Source: Spirodela intermedia
Lineage: Eukaryota > Streptophyta > Magnoliopsida > Alismatales > Araceae
Length of the DNA: 64,000 bases
Direction of reading: 5' to 3'
Assembly (NCBI GenBank): GCA_902729315.2
Contig: LR746264.1
Location: 1,056,501-1,120,500, forward strand
Part shown: in pieces, positions 27,201 through 40,612 of the stretch
Position numbering within the stretch: the stretch's first letter is position 1
Layout of the letters: each line of letters opens with the position of its first letter
Notes under the pieces: model-generated
What the model saw: the letters and a program-made list of their open reading frames with translations, nothing else
What the model was told of the DNA's origin: nothing
Database searches by the model: none
Translations under genes and position numbers: made by a program

Positions 27201-28680
27201 CCATTGGGTTACTATATCTCGCAAACAGTCTACATGCAACTATGAAACTCGTCATGGTAAATACGGTCTTGTGGGCAATCTTGTGAGCTGCAAGTTAACT
27301 CAGGGACATGAATATCTGACAGATGACACTAGTTACCTTCGATATGATTTGATCATAGACTACTTTCATGATTCCTGTTGAAACATAATCATGGGATCAC
27401 ACCAGTAAAAAGCTTTGAACTATTAATGTCGAATATGTGAAGTGGAAAGAAGATAAACTGGACACCAGTTCTAAACTTATGATAAACAGGACTGAAATAA
27501 AAAAATACATACGAGAAATGAATGAAATCCTTATTTTTCTCCTAAAACTCATATGGAGGAGCTCGACTTCATGCAAAATTAAAATTTTAAATAAATAAGT
27601 ACCGAAGAACTCGAAAATGATGGTGCCTATGTTTGTTTGAGGCTTCAAACATTGAAAATGAATTTTTTTGGCAAATATGAAAACAAGAAATTCAGAAAAT
27701 CTTCAGACGACATTATTGTGATCCACATTTTGACTATGAGCAGTGATTCCAGTTCATAGAACTGTGCTGATAAAAGTGGTATAACTCTGAACTTCATTTT
27801 TATGCCACCGAATCGAATTGCCCCAGAGAAGGAGGCTCCTCTAGATCTGACCCTACACCAGGATTCATGACTGGAAGGCCCTTGCCATTTTGACCCATTG
27901 ACACTATAGCCCCTCAATATCCAATATCAGCCGTCGTTGGTACTGTGCCTCCTGCCATACGTTTCCATTGGCCATAGTGACGGCTTTGGCTTTCAGGATT
28001 CAGTTTCGTAAAGTGTTCTTTATCAGTTCGGCAGATCTGGCGTTTCTGTTCTTCGACTGTTGGGGATGACAAGCGTTCTCTTTTTCCTTTCTTACACGGC
28101 AGAGGACTGATGCAAAATACACGATGAGAGAGAAAGAGAGGGAGAGAGACAAGAATTGAAAACACACTAGATTTATGTGGTTTGGAGAAACCTCCTGCAA
28201 ACCACGGTCATACATAAATTTTGCTTCGGTAGAATCGTTTGATAGAGCCACTGGGAGAAACCATCCATACTTACCACAAGACACACGAGCTAAAACAGAG
28301 ATAATGATCATGGTGCTCCCTCTTAGCAGAAGATTACTGAAAAGATCACGAGGAACAAATGAATTGTGTACTTGCCAAATATCCCATTAGATCCCAGTAG
28401 GACTCAATGGGAGATCATTCTCCACATTTCCTACACTGATGATGCCTCTGAATCATCCAGAATGCGCGACTTCGTCTACAGCCTTGTTCTAGTCCCTGGA
28501 GACATGCAACTTTGGCTGTATCCCATCCTCAGGGAGAACCCTACCGCGACAATGGAACAATATTTTCTGTCCATCCTGGCAGTTATGAACGAGAATTACC
28601 TACCAACCTTTTTAAAGAGCTGCAAGGTTCTGGCGCAAAGAAGCGTATTGGTTTAGGGAGATAAATATTTTCCTCTCGAA
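24210..28680. other. AT-rich intergenic DNA, no supported gene
   Basis: About 4.4 kb of AT-rich sequence. Open frames are short with no recognisable motif, and I see no RNA gene or transposon termini. Confidence 0.5.
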
Positions 28681-28689
28681 CCACCACAT

Positions 28690-29315
28690 GTTGGGCATGT
28701 GGCTCCTAACGTGGCCACGTCCATGTCAGCTCATAGGGCTGCAGAGAAGAACTTCATTTAATACGGAGGAGAGAGAGAGAAGATGAGTTATGCGAAACGG
28801 GTCAGACGTGGACCGCTTCTCACGCCCCTCAGCGGTCCAGTTATGGGCAGGCTAAGCCAGAAGGAAGAAACGGTTCAGCCGAACTGTTTCAGCTTTAAGG
28901 AGAAAACGGTTGGCACGTTTCCCGATGCAGCACGAGGAGGTTTATAAAGAGAGGCCACCTCTTATCATCTTATAGCACCAGTGACCAGAGAGTATCAGAG
29001 AGTACCAGAGAGTACCAGAGAGTACCAGAGAGATTGGGAGAGGTTTTCAACGAAGAGATTTCTACTTGTTGGTGAGTTCTTTGAGGGCTAAAATTAGTGA
29101 TATGTTTCTGGGTTCTGGGGAGTGCTCTTCTGTACTTCTACTGAAATTAGTGAAAGAGAGAAACATTCAAGCGTCGTGTTTAGTTATGGAAGAAAATCTG
29201 CGGGGTGGACACCAACTTTGCTGCCATCAGATGACCAGCCTGCTTGGGCACTAAAATCTTTCACTGTCACTATTGTAGCTGGCTTCTGAATAAATTTCTC
29301 TTCGTTGTAGACCAC
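28690..29315 (+). repeat. Possible LTR-like block with TATA box and 10-bp minisatellite
   Basis: The block starts near TGTTGGGC. It has TTTATAAAGAGAGG at about 28,941, then five units of a 10-bp repeat (AGTACCAGAG) at 28,981-29,032, and later AATAAATTTCTCTTCGTTGTAGACCACA ending near 29,315. A similar poly(A)-like end (AATAAATTTCTGCGTTCTTGTAGACC) appears at about 30,287-30,312. TATA, AATAAA and a terminal ACA suggest an LTR, but no paired full copy, primer site or coding part is evident. Confidence 0.3.
28981..29032. repeat. 10-bp minisatellite (AGTACCAGAG), five units
   Basis: Five tandem units. The first two differ by single bases (GTGACCAGAG, AGTATCAGAG) and the other three are exact. They lie about 40 bp after a TATA-like box. 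Confidence 0.85.
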
Positions 29316-31623
29316 AGGAGGAACGGGTGACGAGGATGAGAGCGAGAACTAGGAGAAGTTTTGTAAGTTCATCTGTTAACACTAGGTCCTCAAGGCGGGA
29401 GTGGGGAGAGAGAAAGAGAGATATAGAGACTGAGAGAGAAAGAGAGAAGGAGAGAGAGATGGAGTTTTGAAGGTCCATTTGTGAAAATGTTATGACTACT
29501 TCCCTGTATATTGACTAAGAAGGCAGTCCTCTTCAATTCGTGGACAAAGAAGAGCGCCTTCCCACACACTTTGATGCCTGAGAACGAAGAATGTGACAGT
29601 GAGTAACACGGATGATTCACCTGATCGGTAATTGCGCCTCGCCCCTCCTCTCCTCTCAACATTGTCTCCAGAAGGAGCCTGAAGGATAGGGGAAATTACA
29701 AGAGATTTTAATAATTCGTTTTCGTAATTGACCGGTAAAAGTTCTGTGACTGACGAACGATTCAACCACTAAACTTACGTCAATCTGCTCAATGTCATTG
29801 ACCCATGAATTTCAACCGTACATTGTCCTGGTCGGCATTAAACCCTGGTGCATTCTCCTGAAAAAATTTCACTTATGTATCTTGTGTTACTCATGAAATA
29901 GGAAGGGAATGAGAGAGAACGAGAAATGCGGGCTTCGCCTTGATTAGAAAATTTTTCTAGCTCACCATTGGCAAGACATCTCTATCCGTAGGTTTGTGTC
30001 CAACGTAAACGACTTCAGACTTAAAAACCTAGACAGCCCTTCTTCTTTCTGGGGTTCAAGATAAACAAGTGTGACAGTAGTTGAGTCCAGGTCATGGCGA
30101 GTGAGTAAGCGTGAATACTTCGGTTATCTAAGGAGTTCTATTTCTTGCCGAAGTCGACCTTCAAGGCAGCCTGGCTTGATGGCCAGCTCGTGAAATGATC
30201 TGGAGGAGAGGATGATACCTTGATTTCTTTTTGTTCCCTGATCTCTTTTTGGTCTCTTGAGTGGAGTTCTCTCTCTTCACCTCCAATAAATTTCTGCGTT
30301 CTTGTAGACCTCTTCCTGTTCTGGCGTATTTCACAATTATGTCTATGTTGGACCCAGAGAAGGTTTAGACATTAGGCTGCCTGAGAGTAAGGATATCATT
30401 TATTAATCCTACGTCTAGGGCTGGAGGATGAACAAGTTTCGAGCCTGGAAGAAGCTTTTCAGGCAGAAATCTCAAAATCAGGTTCTGAGGAACTCATAGC
30501 CTGTGGGGTTGCGCGGGATTGGGGGACTCCACCGAAAAGCCTTTGAAACTTGGAATCCATCAGCATTAACCTGAAAGGTACCAGCGATAAGCTTCAAACC
30601 TACCTGCTGTAACTGTTATCCGTCCAATGGAAGTCGAGACAAGGATATATGATCCTTGTTAGGATCTTGGGGAATTCTCGTCTGCCCAGATGTATACCAT
30701 CGTGCCATCTCGTTGTTACATCCCCGTTACGATTGCTGCCTCCGCTTCCTTCAAGTTTCCATTTGCAGATACTTTTGAATTCCGGGGTAACTAGGTAAAA
30801 TCAAGAAAATGAAGCTCATTCCTTGAAGACCAATTCCCAGTCCTGACCACTTCTGACGACCACTGCTTCTAATTGCCCATTTATTGGATGAGCATGAGCG
30901 CTTTGCTTAGGAAAAGGTGGTACCGTATCCAACATTTATTGTAATATTGCTCATATATGTTATAAGAGTGAATTCGCTTGAACTAGATTTCAAGAGAACT
31001 ATTTAATCCTTTTATTTTACAACAACGTTCTTCGCTTGATTTTTAGGACGATATCAATGGGGATAGGATCTGTGGTATATGATCCGGCCGCCTAAGCCAA
31101 TCCTAAATCCTCTCACGCATGCCGAGGATCAGTTTTTCTGGGGAATGGCCTCACTGGGGATCATCACTTTTTACCCGTACTTAAAGGAGTCTACACTCCC
31201 TTTGTGGTGAAAGTCACGGGGTTGTCAATTTGAGCATACCCTTCTCACTCCAACTGTACCGACCTCGTGCAAAGGCCTAAAATATCTGTACTACAGAAAA
31301 AAGGTGTTAATCTTTAAATAGGAATTGAGTGGTCATATTCCCTGGTGAAAACGCTGAACGAGAAAAAATATCAGCCCTTCACAGTTCCCAAAGTTGATCT
31401 TATTGGTTAATAGCCAACACCTATATTTTCCTCGAACGAGAATCCTATCGAGTGGTTGTTGAGGTCGAAGGTGCAAATGGGCCACAGTGATAAACCTGTC
31501 GACCAGATAATGGTCACAGTGACGGAGGAAAACAGAACTTCAAGTAAGAGAGCCTTTTACAGTCTATCTGGTATGACTAAGCCCAAAAGAGGACGGAGCG
31601 TTTTTTTTTTTTTGTGTGTGTGC

Positions 31624-31679
<56 letters not shown>

Positions 31680-33000
31680 GGGGGAGGAGGAGGAACTATC
31701 AACTTTCGTTATTACCTGATAATTGTCAACGTCACTAAGACCTGGACCTCGAACTACTTTTGAGCTTACTAAAGTCAAAATGTCGACATTCATTCGTTGG
31801 CTTTCTTCATCAACTTGGTTGTCACATCTACTTTTTCTGATTCGCGTCAACAATGAAAGATTGTATGTTTTTACACACAAATGCGTCAATTTTCTTCTAA
31901 CCACTTTCTTTGAGAACAGTGGACGATTCTGATGAGTCTAGGTCATGAAGGACTACTGAGAAAGGTGGCCGAATTTTCCCATTACTGTTCAGTACTGGGC
32001 GAGAATGGTGGGGAAGGCGGCGAGGGAGTCGAAAAGATGGCCTCTCCTGGCCTGTCGTAGTTCTATCTTTGTGTGGTGAAAATCGCCTCATTGTGGCGTG
32101 TTCTCCAAGGAACAACAATATGCGAACCCGTGCTGAACAGACAACGCTTCAGTGGCCGTAGCCTTTAGGCCTTGAACACTTTTGATGAAAACATTTTCGA
32201 ATCGAACTTCTCCGCACAAGTACCAAAGTGCCTCGCTTTTAGGCTTTTAAAAAGTTGATTTTACCGTTGAGATTTTCATACAATTTCGACTGAGTTGAAA
32301 TTTATTGGAGTATGGTTGATGGATCTTGTCTTCTGTTTAAGTTACGCCACGTACTGGACCAAGGCTAGTTTCTGCTCAAAGCTTTATTTTCTGATCTCCA
32401 AAAAAGTATTGGGCAGGAAACAGAAGCTTCCAATTATACGATCCATCTCATTCAATATTTCCACATTAAGCTTTTAATTATATTTATTCCTATTAGAAAC
32501 GAATCGCCAAGGTTATGAAGTATTTTCCTCGCCAAGGTTTTAATTATGCTAATTAGTATCTTTTTATGATCTGAAATATCGCGAAGATACTGTACAGAGC
32601 CGTGAACTCCTTTCCGCAGATGAGTCAAGAATTCCGCCAGAAGTTCAGCCCAGGCCTAAATCTGAGGCCAATAATTATATTGATTGATTGCACAAGCTCC
32701 AGCAAAAAAATAAAATGTACCATTGAGCCTCTGGCCATTATTAACGCCCGCGCTCCGCTCCTTCGATTGATTGTTTGCATCGGATCTCAGGTTCTTTATG
32801 GATCACATTGGACGGCAGTGATGTTATTGGGGACTTTGTATCAACCCCGTTGTCCTGGAAGTCCCTGCAATTGAAGATACTTCGCACCTGCACTCGTCTT
32901 ATGATAAACCTCAACTTGTGGAAATCTTATCTGATATCTGCGCAAGTTGCCGAGTTGATTGCCATAGTTTTTAATAATACGTTTCGTGAACAAACTCCAA
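29316..33000. other. Intergenic DNA with microsatellites, no supported gene
   Basis: GA-rich simple sequence lies at about 29,400-29,462, and a compound T/(TG)n/(GA)n tract at 31,601-31,676. Open frames that cross these tracts are artefacts of the repeats. The rest has intermediate GC and no recognisable coding motif, apart from the weak LTR-end similarity near 30.29 kb. Confidence 0.5.
31601..31676. repeat. Compound microsatellite T(n)-(TG)n-(GA)n
   Basis: A run of T, then TG dinucleotides, then GA dinucleotides read directly from the sequence. Confidence 0.95.
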
Positions 33001-33220
33001 ACTCTCTTCTTTAATCGCCCCTTTCAGCCTCTCACCTGGCGGCGGTGCCTGCGAAAGCCCTCCTCTGATCTCCGCCAACCTTCTCACTAGCCTAGGGTTT
33101 TATACGGGATCTTAGCCGAGGCAGGCATCCCTTCTTAAGGTACCTCTTCCTTTACTCGTTAGTTTCATACAGTGAGCGACCTTGAGAGGAGCTAGCATTC
33201 TATCCTTTTCTGTTCTTACA

Positions 33221-33631
33221 ATGACTTCGTCAATTAGAGGGAGGGAAAGACGAAGGAAGGCCCACTACAAATGTTGTCTTCCAGGCCAGAAAAAGGTGAA
33301 GGCTTTCAGGGAAACCTTGAAAACCTGGAAGACTGACACCGGCGACGGCGACGGCGACGATGGTGGCGCTACCCAGCTCCCTTCCGGTTGCCGTACACCA
33401 GACGCTGGGAGGTTCTACATACGGGAGAGCGTGGAATGCCCGCCGGCACCTAAGAAGAAGACCTTGACCGTACGTTGCCTTCCAATGATGAAATCAACCT
33501 TCTTCAGCCCTCCGGATCTAGAGCTTTTCTTCTCTATTGCTCTGCGGAATCTCTCTGGTCGAAGTTTTACAGATGCGTTTATTGAAGCCCATATTTTCCC
33601 TCTTCCTCTCCACGGAGGAAAACACTTCTAG
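33221..33631 (+). CDS. SIAMESE/SIAMESE-RELATED-like cyclin-dependent kinase inhibitor
   Basis: Intronless frame of 136 aa from the ATG at 33,221; the same frame is open 39 bp upstream but without another ATG. Visible features are a basic N-terminus (RGRERRRK), an acidic GDGDGDD run (41-47), GCRTP (56-60), CPPAPKKK (73-80) and FFSPPDLELFF (94-104). The CRTP, CPPAPKK and terminal FF..PDLE.FF blocks, in that order and spacing, fit the plant SMR family. Those proteins are small, usually intronless nuclear inhibitors of CDK-cyclin complexes that promote endoreduplication or stress arrest. The last 30 residues match nothing I know, so the protein is somewhat longer than many SMRs. The CRTP context is degenerate (CRTPDAGRFYI rather than CRTPTS....IP). 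A TTTTATAC lies about 120 bp upstream. Confidence 0.72.
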   Translation: MTSSIRGRERRRKAHYKCCLPGQKKVKAFRETLKTWKTDTGDGDGDDGGATQLPSGCRTPDAGRFYIRESVECPPAPKKKTLTVRCLPMMKSTFFSPPDLELFFSIALRNLSGRSFTDAFIEAHIFPLPLHGGKHF

Positions 33632-36600
33632 ATCACAATATTAGCGTTTATGTACTAGTTCAGTAAAATGTTTAACCATGCATATTATCCATCTTTCCTT
33701 ATCTGCTTGATTAATTGCCTTGTAAGTTTTTTTATTCATTTAGTTCGAGAATGCAGATTAAATGGGCTATTTGCATCAAAATCAATCAGTCGCACCTGAA
33801 GTAGTCTTCTGGGGGTCATTTTATAAGTGTGCTACCGTCTTAAATTACCGAAGAATTGTTTAATTTTTATTCAACGATCCTAAAACAACAGGTGGGAAAT
33901 ATCATAGAATTTCCGTATAAAATCGTTTTTTGTCCCTAAAGTCGAAGAACATAACATTCATTCCTTTTAATCCAAATCTCCTTAACATCAAGAATGTTTT
34001 AAATAACACAAATGTCGTTCACGAAAATTTAACTTACTCTACTAATAACCTGCCGTTGATGTTGGTCAGGCACTCTTTTCATTGGATGTATGAAAAGGGC
34101 TGCTGCCTGAGGAACATACCTTGGATTCCGGGGAATTTACCTGGACGGGAATCATTTGGATAAGTTTTTCGAACAGCCATTGCGGTTCTTTGTCACGTTT
34201 ACATCGCATTGTTTTGTTGGGGATTCTATCTTCTTTGCAGCGCTCATAAAATCAGAGTAGAATATCTCCATCTCGTCAGTAGAGGATATTAAATCTTTAA
34301 AAGTCTTCGTCCGTCACTGAACAGGCAGCCGGAGTAGGAGTGCCAGCATCTGTTTACGTTCGTTCCATCTAGTTTACAGTTACTGTGTTAGCGACAGGAG
34401 AGCGAGAGAGAGAGAGAGTGGGGCTCGTAGTGTCTGGTCTAGGTATCTGTGTTCAGGTTTTGCCTCCCAACATCGAGAAGAGGATCCGATGAGAGGGACA
34501 CGTGCAGATACCACGCAAATCAAGTTGGGTTCGATTTTCAAGAACAGGACTTGAGGCTAGGTAGATGTACCTCATGCTACTGTACAAAAGATAGCACCCT
34601 CTTTGTTGCTATGCATTACTCCCATCCCCCCTCAAGGTTTAATTTTGTTTGAGACACGTGTTCCTCTTCTAATACTCAACAAGGCAAAGCCTTTCATCCT
34701 CTTAAATCCTTTTTTGTCTTTCTCAGCGGACCGAACGGTATATAAATTGCATAGTTTACAGGCTGACCTGAAGATTAGCGTGTTTTACAGTGCATTACCA
34801 ATCTTACATTGAATAATATTTCAAATTGTCCTTTTGTCCAAAAGTATGGAATTGAAGAAATCCTGCCCACTAAACTTATTTTTACTGTAAAATCATTTCA
34901 CAGTAATTACATACTACAATGAATGCTAACGCATACACAGACTTTTTCTCGTAATGTTAAGACTGTAAAAGTCTATTAATTCGTCGGTATAAGATATATA
35001 TTAATACAACTATCAAAAATATATTTTTATTTTTGAAAATTTTCTGGACATAGAAATGAAATATACTTGTTTCCGTATTCATGCTAATATGAAGCTGTTT
35101 TGCAAATTTACGTCATTTACAATAACTAGATTTTATCTCATGTTTTGAGAAATGTTTTATTGAGGTCACTTCTGATACATGTTTTGGTCATTAAAAAGAT
35201 GATAATTTGGAATATATTTCTCATAACAAATATTAAAATAGTTACTTAGAAAAAGACTAAAAAATAATAAATAACATTCCAAATTACAGAAGATTGAGTG
35301 CATCATGTTCAATGTTATTATATGTACATCTCCACAAGCTGCCAAATTTGTATCAATTTATAAACGTGAGAGTAATTTTTTAAGAGTTAGTAGCTACTTT
35401 AAAACTATAGAAGAACACATACAAAGTGCAATGTAATTCTTTTATTTATTAATATTTCATTTTTATGATTCCTAGTATTTTGATAAAAAGTACATGCACT
35501 TCACTAAACCTATTACAAGCTATGATCCCTTTGTAGTGTAGCTACTCAATTTACGTAAGTAGTTATAATTCTGTGTAAGGATTCATTTTCCAGCAATTCC
35601 AATGGTTTAGCTGTAGAATCCATGTGTTCAAAACTGAGAAAATATATTACTCCTTGAAATGATTAACATTAGGTTAATTGATTCTAAGTTTGATTATTAG
35701 AGATATTAAAGATTTACTAGCATCAATTTTTTTTTAAACTGTTATATTTCTGCTCCTAGACTTTCTTGAATACTTTTGAAGCGTAGTATCATTGAGGATC
35801 ATACTTGAGAATATTTCTTACAATATATACACAAGAAAAACTACGAAATTAGGGTGTAATTTTTTCCTGATGACTGATGCTTGTTCCTTAAATATTCCAT
35901 CAAGTGACATTGATCACGATGATACCAAATTTGATCAAAACACTATTGTAATATCATTATGTTCATAAGTGTCATTCATTGGATTGATATCACAAGTAAC
36001 AGCTGAACTCTATTTATCAATATTTAAGCTTATGATCCTCACGCCCAGAATGGCAATCACATTGGATTAGTCATCTAAATTATAGACATATTTTTCCTCT
36101 TATCTACCATGAAACAAAAATATATTATGTTTTGAGATGGATAAAAGCTGATATTTCGGTTTGCCATAGAAATATATAGACATGCAAAGTTTTTTCACTA
36201 TGTTATAAACAGATTTCCCCTTTGTGTTCCCATGTTTCACATATAAATACATTTTCATTATCTTATTTTAACCAATTAAAATAAATATTATTATTTTTTT
36301 AATCTTTCAATATCTGAAAAATTGAACAACATTGAAAGTCAATAAATGAATGTTAATCATTTATTGGGTTACATTTTGGTAGAATTTTGATGAAAATTGA
36401 ATCTAGAAAGGTTGATCGCCATATTATTGGAGTTTGCCACAGGTTTAACTCTTTTTGCATCTCCCTGTTAGATTTAGTTGATTATTATTATATTGTATAA
36501 TCTTCCATTTATAGTGTTCAATATAGACTTATTTTTACTTTTAAACCCTAGAAAGTAAATATTTTGAACTTCCTACTAAATTTACTTTAAACTTCACCTA

Positions 36601-38290
36601 TCTTACAGACATAAAAGGCACTATATCTCACATTCCCATAACCTTAAAGTAATGTAGATCATAAATAAGGGGAAATGAAATAATACAATAGTAATTGGGG
36701 CACCAAATTCTTCTTTCAAAAACTCTACATATAGGGTAGCAAGAAGATGTGTTATGACGGGATCATCATTTTTGGCCTTGCTAGAAGATTTTGAGATGGA
36801 CTGATTGATTTAGGTATTGTCGCTGTAATAATGACTTGGAAGGTGTTAGATTTTAGAGCCTCTCTAGTTTTGATGTTGAGATGGTATATAGAAGACTCAA
36901 ATAGTAATTTCCAATTTTCAAACTTTTTTGAAGTTGAAAAATATTTTTTTATCACTTTGGAAAACCTTAGGGTGATTTCAGAACGGACTGTATGACCCAT
37001 TGTTTCTTTTTCTGTAAGGGAGTCAACGTACTTAGATGGGTTTTATACCCATGCAAGAAAGATACCATGTAAGGGTAACATGATAATTCTGTACTTCGAA
37101 ATTTACGTTATAAACTCATTTCAAAATCCCCCACCTACTTTACCTTGTGAGAAGTGAGTTGACTCTCTTTGTATGAAAAATTCCCTAGTATGTATGAAGG
37201 TGTGACGCTACAAGGCTCACGTTTCATGAGTCAACTCATCCTATATGAGGTCTTAACCCTTAAATTGTCAAGAAAATGAATAGGCACATCCAAAAGAAGA
37301 ATGTGAAGCGATGGCATGGAACTCTTGATCAGGAAAACGGGGAGGGGGGGGGAGGGGCTAATCTCGGGTGGGTGGGAGAGGGGTGGGAAACCGACGGAAA
37401 ACTGGGCGGAGGTTCCGTCGGATCTACCTAAGCCTGGCCAGCCCAGACTGGCCTACGCTAATTTTAAATTTGATTTCGAGGTCACACTCTAAAGAAAGTA
37501 GCATGTTCGGTCACGAAGCCACAGTTCATATGACCAACATCAGCGACTAAGAAAAGTTAGTTTCTTGGGGCCAGGTTACCTAAAACCTAGCCTTGGCCCA
37601 ACATAGATATCCTTGTGGAACACTTCATGATAAAGAAGTTCAACACGCCTGAGATATTTCCGATTGTAGAAGCGAGAGTCTCATATGGCGGCTAATCGCA
37701 CGCAGCCTGTCGAGAACAGTTATCTCGCCAGACCTAACGCCGCCGATTTTAGTGAAAGTTTCGGGCCTCCCCAGTCACCTATGTACTGGACTCACCATTC
37801 TGCACACTTCAGTTTGAGGAAATTTAGGAAGAAGAATTCTCTGTATATTTATGAGTTGAATCATTCATGTTTGCTGCTAACATTGCATATAAATGTCTTC
37901 ACATAAGGGAAAAAGAAAGCTTTAATAAATAAAATAATGCACTTGTTGAGCTATTCAATGCAAAGAGAAGATTAAAGCTTTAATAATAAACTCATCACCG
38001 TCGTCTCCATCCTATTCAATGTACTTGTTGGGAACTGGGCTTCATGATGATGAGGTCAGATCGTGCGTCAATCAGAACGACATCTGCTGAACGCCAGATT
38101 CATGACGTGTGTCGCCATTTCCTGCCTGTTCAAGCTCCATTTGCACGAGGAGCTATCACCGGTCAGGTAAGCATTCCGTATGAGTCACTATCTTCCCCTC
38201 CACAATTTTCAGACCTCGCGGGGTGTCACATGAGCGTCTTTGTGCCCAAGAATACCATTTGTGGTTGACGTCTCTCGGACAGACAGGCTT
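33632..38290. other. AT-rich intergenic DNA, no supported gene
   Basis: About 4.7 kb, strongly AT-rich between 34.8 and 37.1 kb. A short GA tract lies near 34,405 and a G-rich run at about 37,339-37,355. A frame at 37,685-37,906 is open but matches no family I recognise and has no splice context. Confidence 0.5.
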
Positions 38291-38302
38291 GGTTGTTTGC
38301 TC

Positions 38303-38311
38303 TATTTATAT
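38303..38311 (+). promoter_or_regulatory. Probable TATA box of PG2
   Basis: CTATTTATATG lies about 175 bp upstream of the PG2 start and is followed by a (CT)n(CA)n leader. The spacing agrees with the TATA-ATG distances of PG1, PG3 and PG4 (about 160-190 bp). Confidence 0.4.
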
Positions 38312-38370
38312 GCCCACAAAATTAGCTTGGTTGCTGGACCAAACCTTCAATTTCCGTATCTCCCTCTATT

Positions 38371-38372
<2 letters not shown>

Positions 38373-38441
<69 letters not shown>

Positions 38442-38456
38442 GCACGCGCGCACACA
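38373..38456. repeat. (CT)n(CA)n microsatellite in the PG2 leader
   Basis: CT dinucleotides to 38,400, then CA dinucleotides with CG interruptions, ending 26 bp before the start codon. Confidence 0.93.
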
Positions 38457-38481
38457 AATACTTCGAGTCTAGCGTTCACAT

Positions 38482-40612
38482 ATGGGCATGCAAAGGCTAC
38501 TCTTAATTGTTGCTCTGGCTGTCGTTAATCGTCCCTTACACATTTACGGAAATTTACTTGTTGAATCGTCCTCCAGTTCTGTACCTAAGGGTTATCAAGT
38601 TAGGAGCTTCCGTAAGGTAGTGAACGTTAAGGATTATGGAGCCCGAGGTGACGGAGACTCGTACGACAACATGGTGCTAATCTAGGCAACAAGATTTGAA
38701 TTTCAAGCCTCTTCTCTTACGTGTTCATTTCCTGTTTTTGCTAATCTTTTCTTACAATTGTGTCTTCAGGCGTTTACGAAGGCATGGAAGGCAGCTTGCT
38801 CTTCCTCTACACCGGTTACACTGCTCGTCCCCGCGGGAAGTACCTACCTCCTCAAACCCACGACCTTCTTTGGTCCTTGCAAGTCTGCAGTAGTTGTCAC
38901 GGTGAGATCAATGTCCGTGGCCAGTCTGAGATCTGTACATTAACGTACGCACAATATTGTTCAATGGTTTTCACTTCCTCATCAATGACAGATCAAGGGA
39001 ACAATGCTAGCTTCAGCCAGAATATCGGATTGGAATGGAACAGACCGCAGTTACTGGATACTCTTCAATGGTGTTAAAAATCTTACAGTGAAAGGAGGTG
39101 GAATCATCAACGGCAACGGGCAAGTGTGGTGGAAGATATCGTGCAAAGTCGACTCTTCACATGTAAGAATAGCTTAGGCCGCGTGGTTTGCCATTAGTCT
39201 TAAAACCATCGACAAGATTGATTGGCCTTACGGTTAACGGTCTTACTTTCCGATTTCAGGAATGCAAGGTTGCGCCGACGGTACGTTGTTTCCACTCCTT
39301 CGTGTTCGGCGTCTTCTCCTCTCAGAGAGGAGAAACTTAACTGAGTTGACAAATTTAACCTTCAGGATTGACCTTTTCCCTTCGACTCGTTTTAGGCGTT
39401 GACTTTCCATTCATGCAATAACTTGAGGGTAAAAAATTTGAGGTTCAAGGATAGCCAGCAGATGCACGTCAGCTTCTCGCAATGCGCCAATGTTGACGTC
39501 TCAAGTGTTACAATATCGGCACCAGGAACCAGTCCCAATACTGATGGAGTTCACGTCTCTGGCAGTATTAACGTGATGATTAGTAACTCCATCATCCGAA
39601 CAGGTTAGAGAAGAGAAACTAGACTATTGATGATGTTCAAATATCGCCCTCAGCGTTGTACCTAGTTTCTGTTGGAAGATCAAGCTTTGTTTTGGTTCTG
39701 GGAGAAGATGGTCAAATTTGATGCGTTCTAATCAAATTTTTGCGCTACATCCTAAATTTTTTCTCTTTTATTATTGAATTGTTTGAATTAGGTGACGACT
39801 GCCTCTCCATTGTCGGTGGCTCTCGAGCAGTCACGGCTACCAATATTGTCTGTGGACCAGGTCATGGAATCAGGTTTGTTTATCCATCAGCTGCTTCCAT
39901 AGCTCTCTTTCTCGCTCTCTCCCGATCGCTCCGTTCGCTTTCTCGCTATATCTATATCCTGTTCCTCCTTCAGTCATTGAAATTTTTCTACATCGGCGAC
40001 AGCATTGGAAGTCTAGGAGCCAATGGGGCGGAAGAGACTGTCTCTGATATATTGGTAGATACAGCAAGGCTGGAAGGAACCACCAACGGAGTCCGCATCA
40101 AAACCTGGCAGGTAATAATATCTCCTGCAATGGCACCCATCGTTGCATCCATTGAAACCCTGACAAATTTGTTTCTCCAGGGAGGAAAAGGATATGCTAG
40201 AAATATTACCTTTAAGAACATTGTCATGGACAGCGTGAAGAATCCTATAATCATCGACCAGAACTACTGCGACTCCACCAAGCCCTGCAGCGAAAAGGTA
40301 CAAGATACAGAGTAAAGGCGCATCTTCTCCCTTCCTTTTCCATCCATCCAAAAAAATTTGCTACTATTTTTGTTTTTGATATTCTTGTTTCCATTTTTGT
40401 AGAAATCAGCCGTAGCTATTAGCGGAGTGACCTACAAGAATGTTAGAGGGACGAGCGCCACCGACGTGGCTGTTGATTTCGATTGCAGCCGCACCGTCCC
40501 TTGCCGTGGGATAGTTCTGCAGGACATAAATCTCGTGACGGCGAATGGAGTGTCCTCGAAAAGCGTCTGCCACAATATCAACTTGTCGAAGAACGGCAAC
40601 TTCGTCCCATAG
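38482..40612 (+). CDS. PG2: divergent polygalacturonase, GH28, apparently intact
   Basis: Nine exons: 38482-38673, 38770-38901, 38992-39162, 39260-39280, 39396-39603, 39792-39873, 40003-40111, 40181-40297, 40403-40612. Phases agree throughout and all introns are GT-AG, giving 413 aa. Boundaries, including the 21-nt exon 4 (ECKVAPT), match PG1. Motifs are NVKDYGARGDG in exon 1, SPNTDGVH (218-225), GDDC (242-245), GPGHGIS ending at 269, and RIK (300-302). All expected catalytic residues are present, so activity on homogalacturonan is plausible. The signal peptide is shorter and weaker than in PG1, exon 1 ends in YDNM instead of DDTK, the propeptide is shorter, and the C-terminal STCSS tail is absent. 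Base composition is more AT-rich than PG3/PG4. It lies upstream of PG3 in the same orientation. Confidence 0.9.

Noticed and set aside
31557-31904. Minus-strand frame with Ser-Leu and Thr-His runs
   Set aside because: It is produced by the compound TG/GA microsatellite; no protein motif lies outside it.
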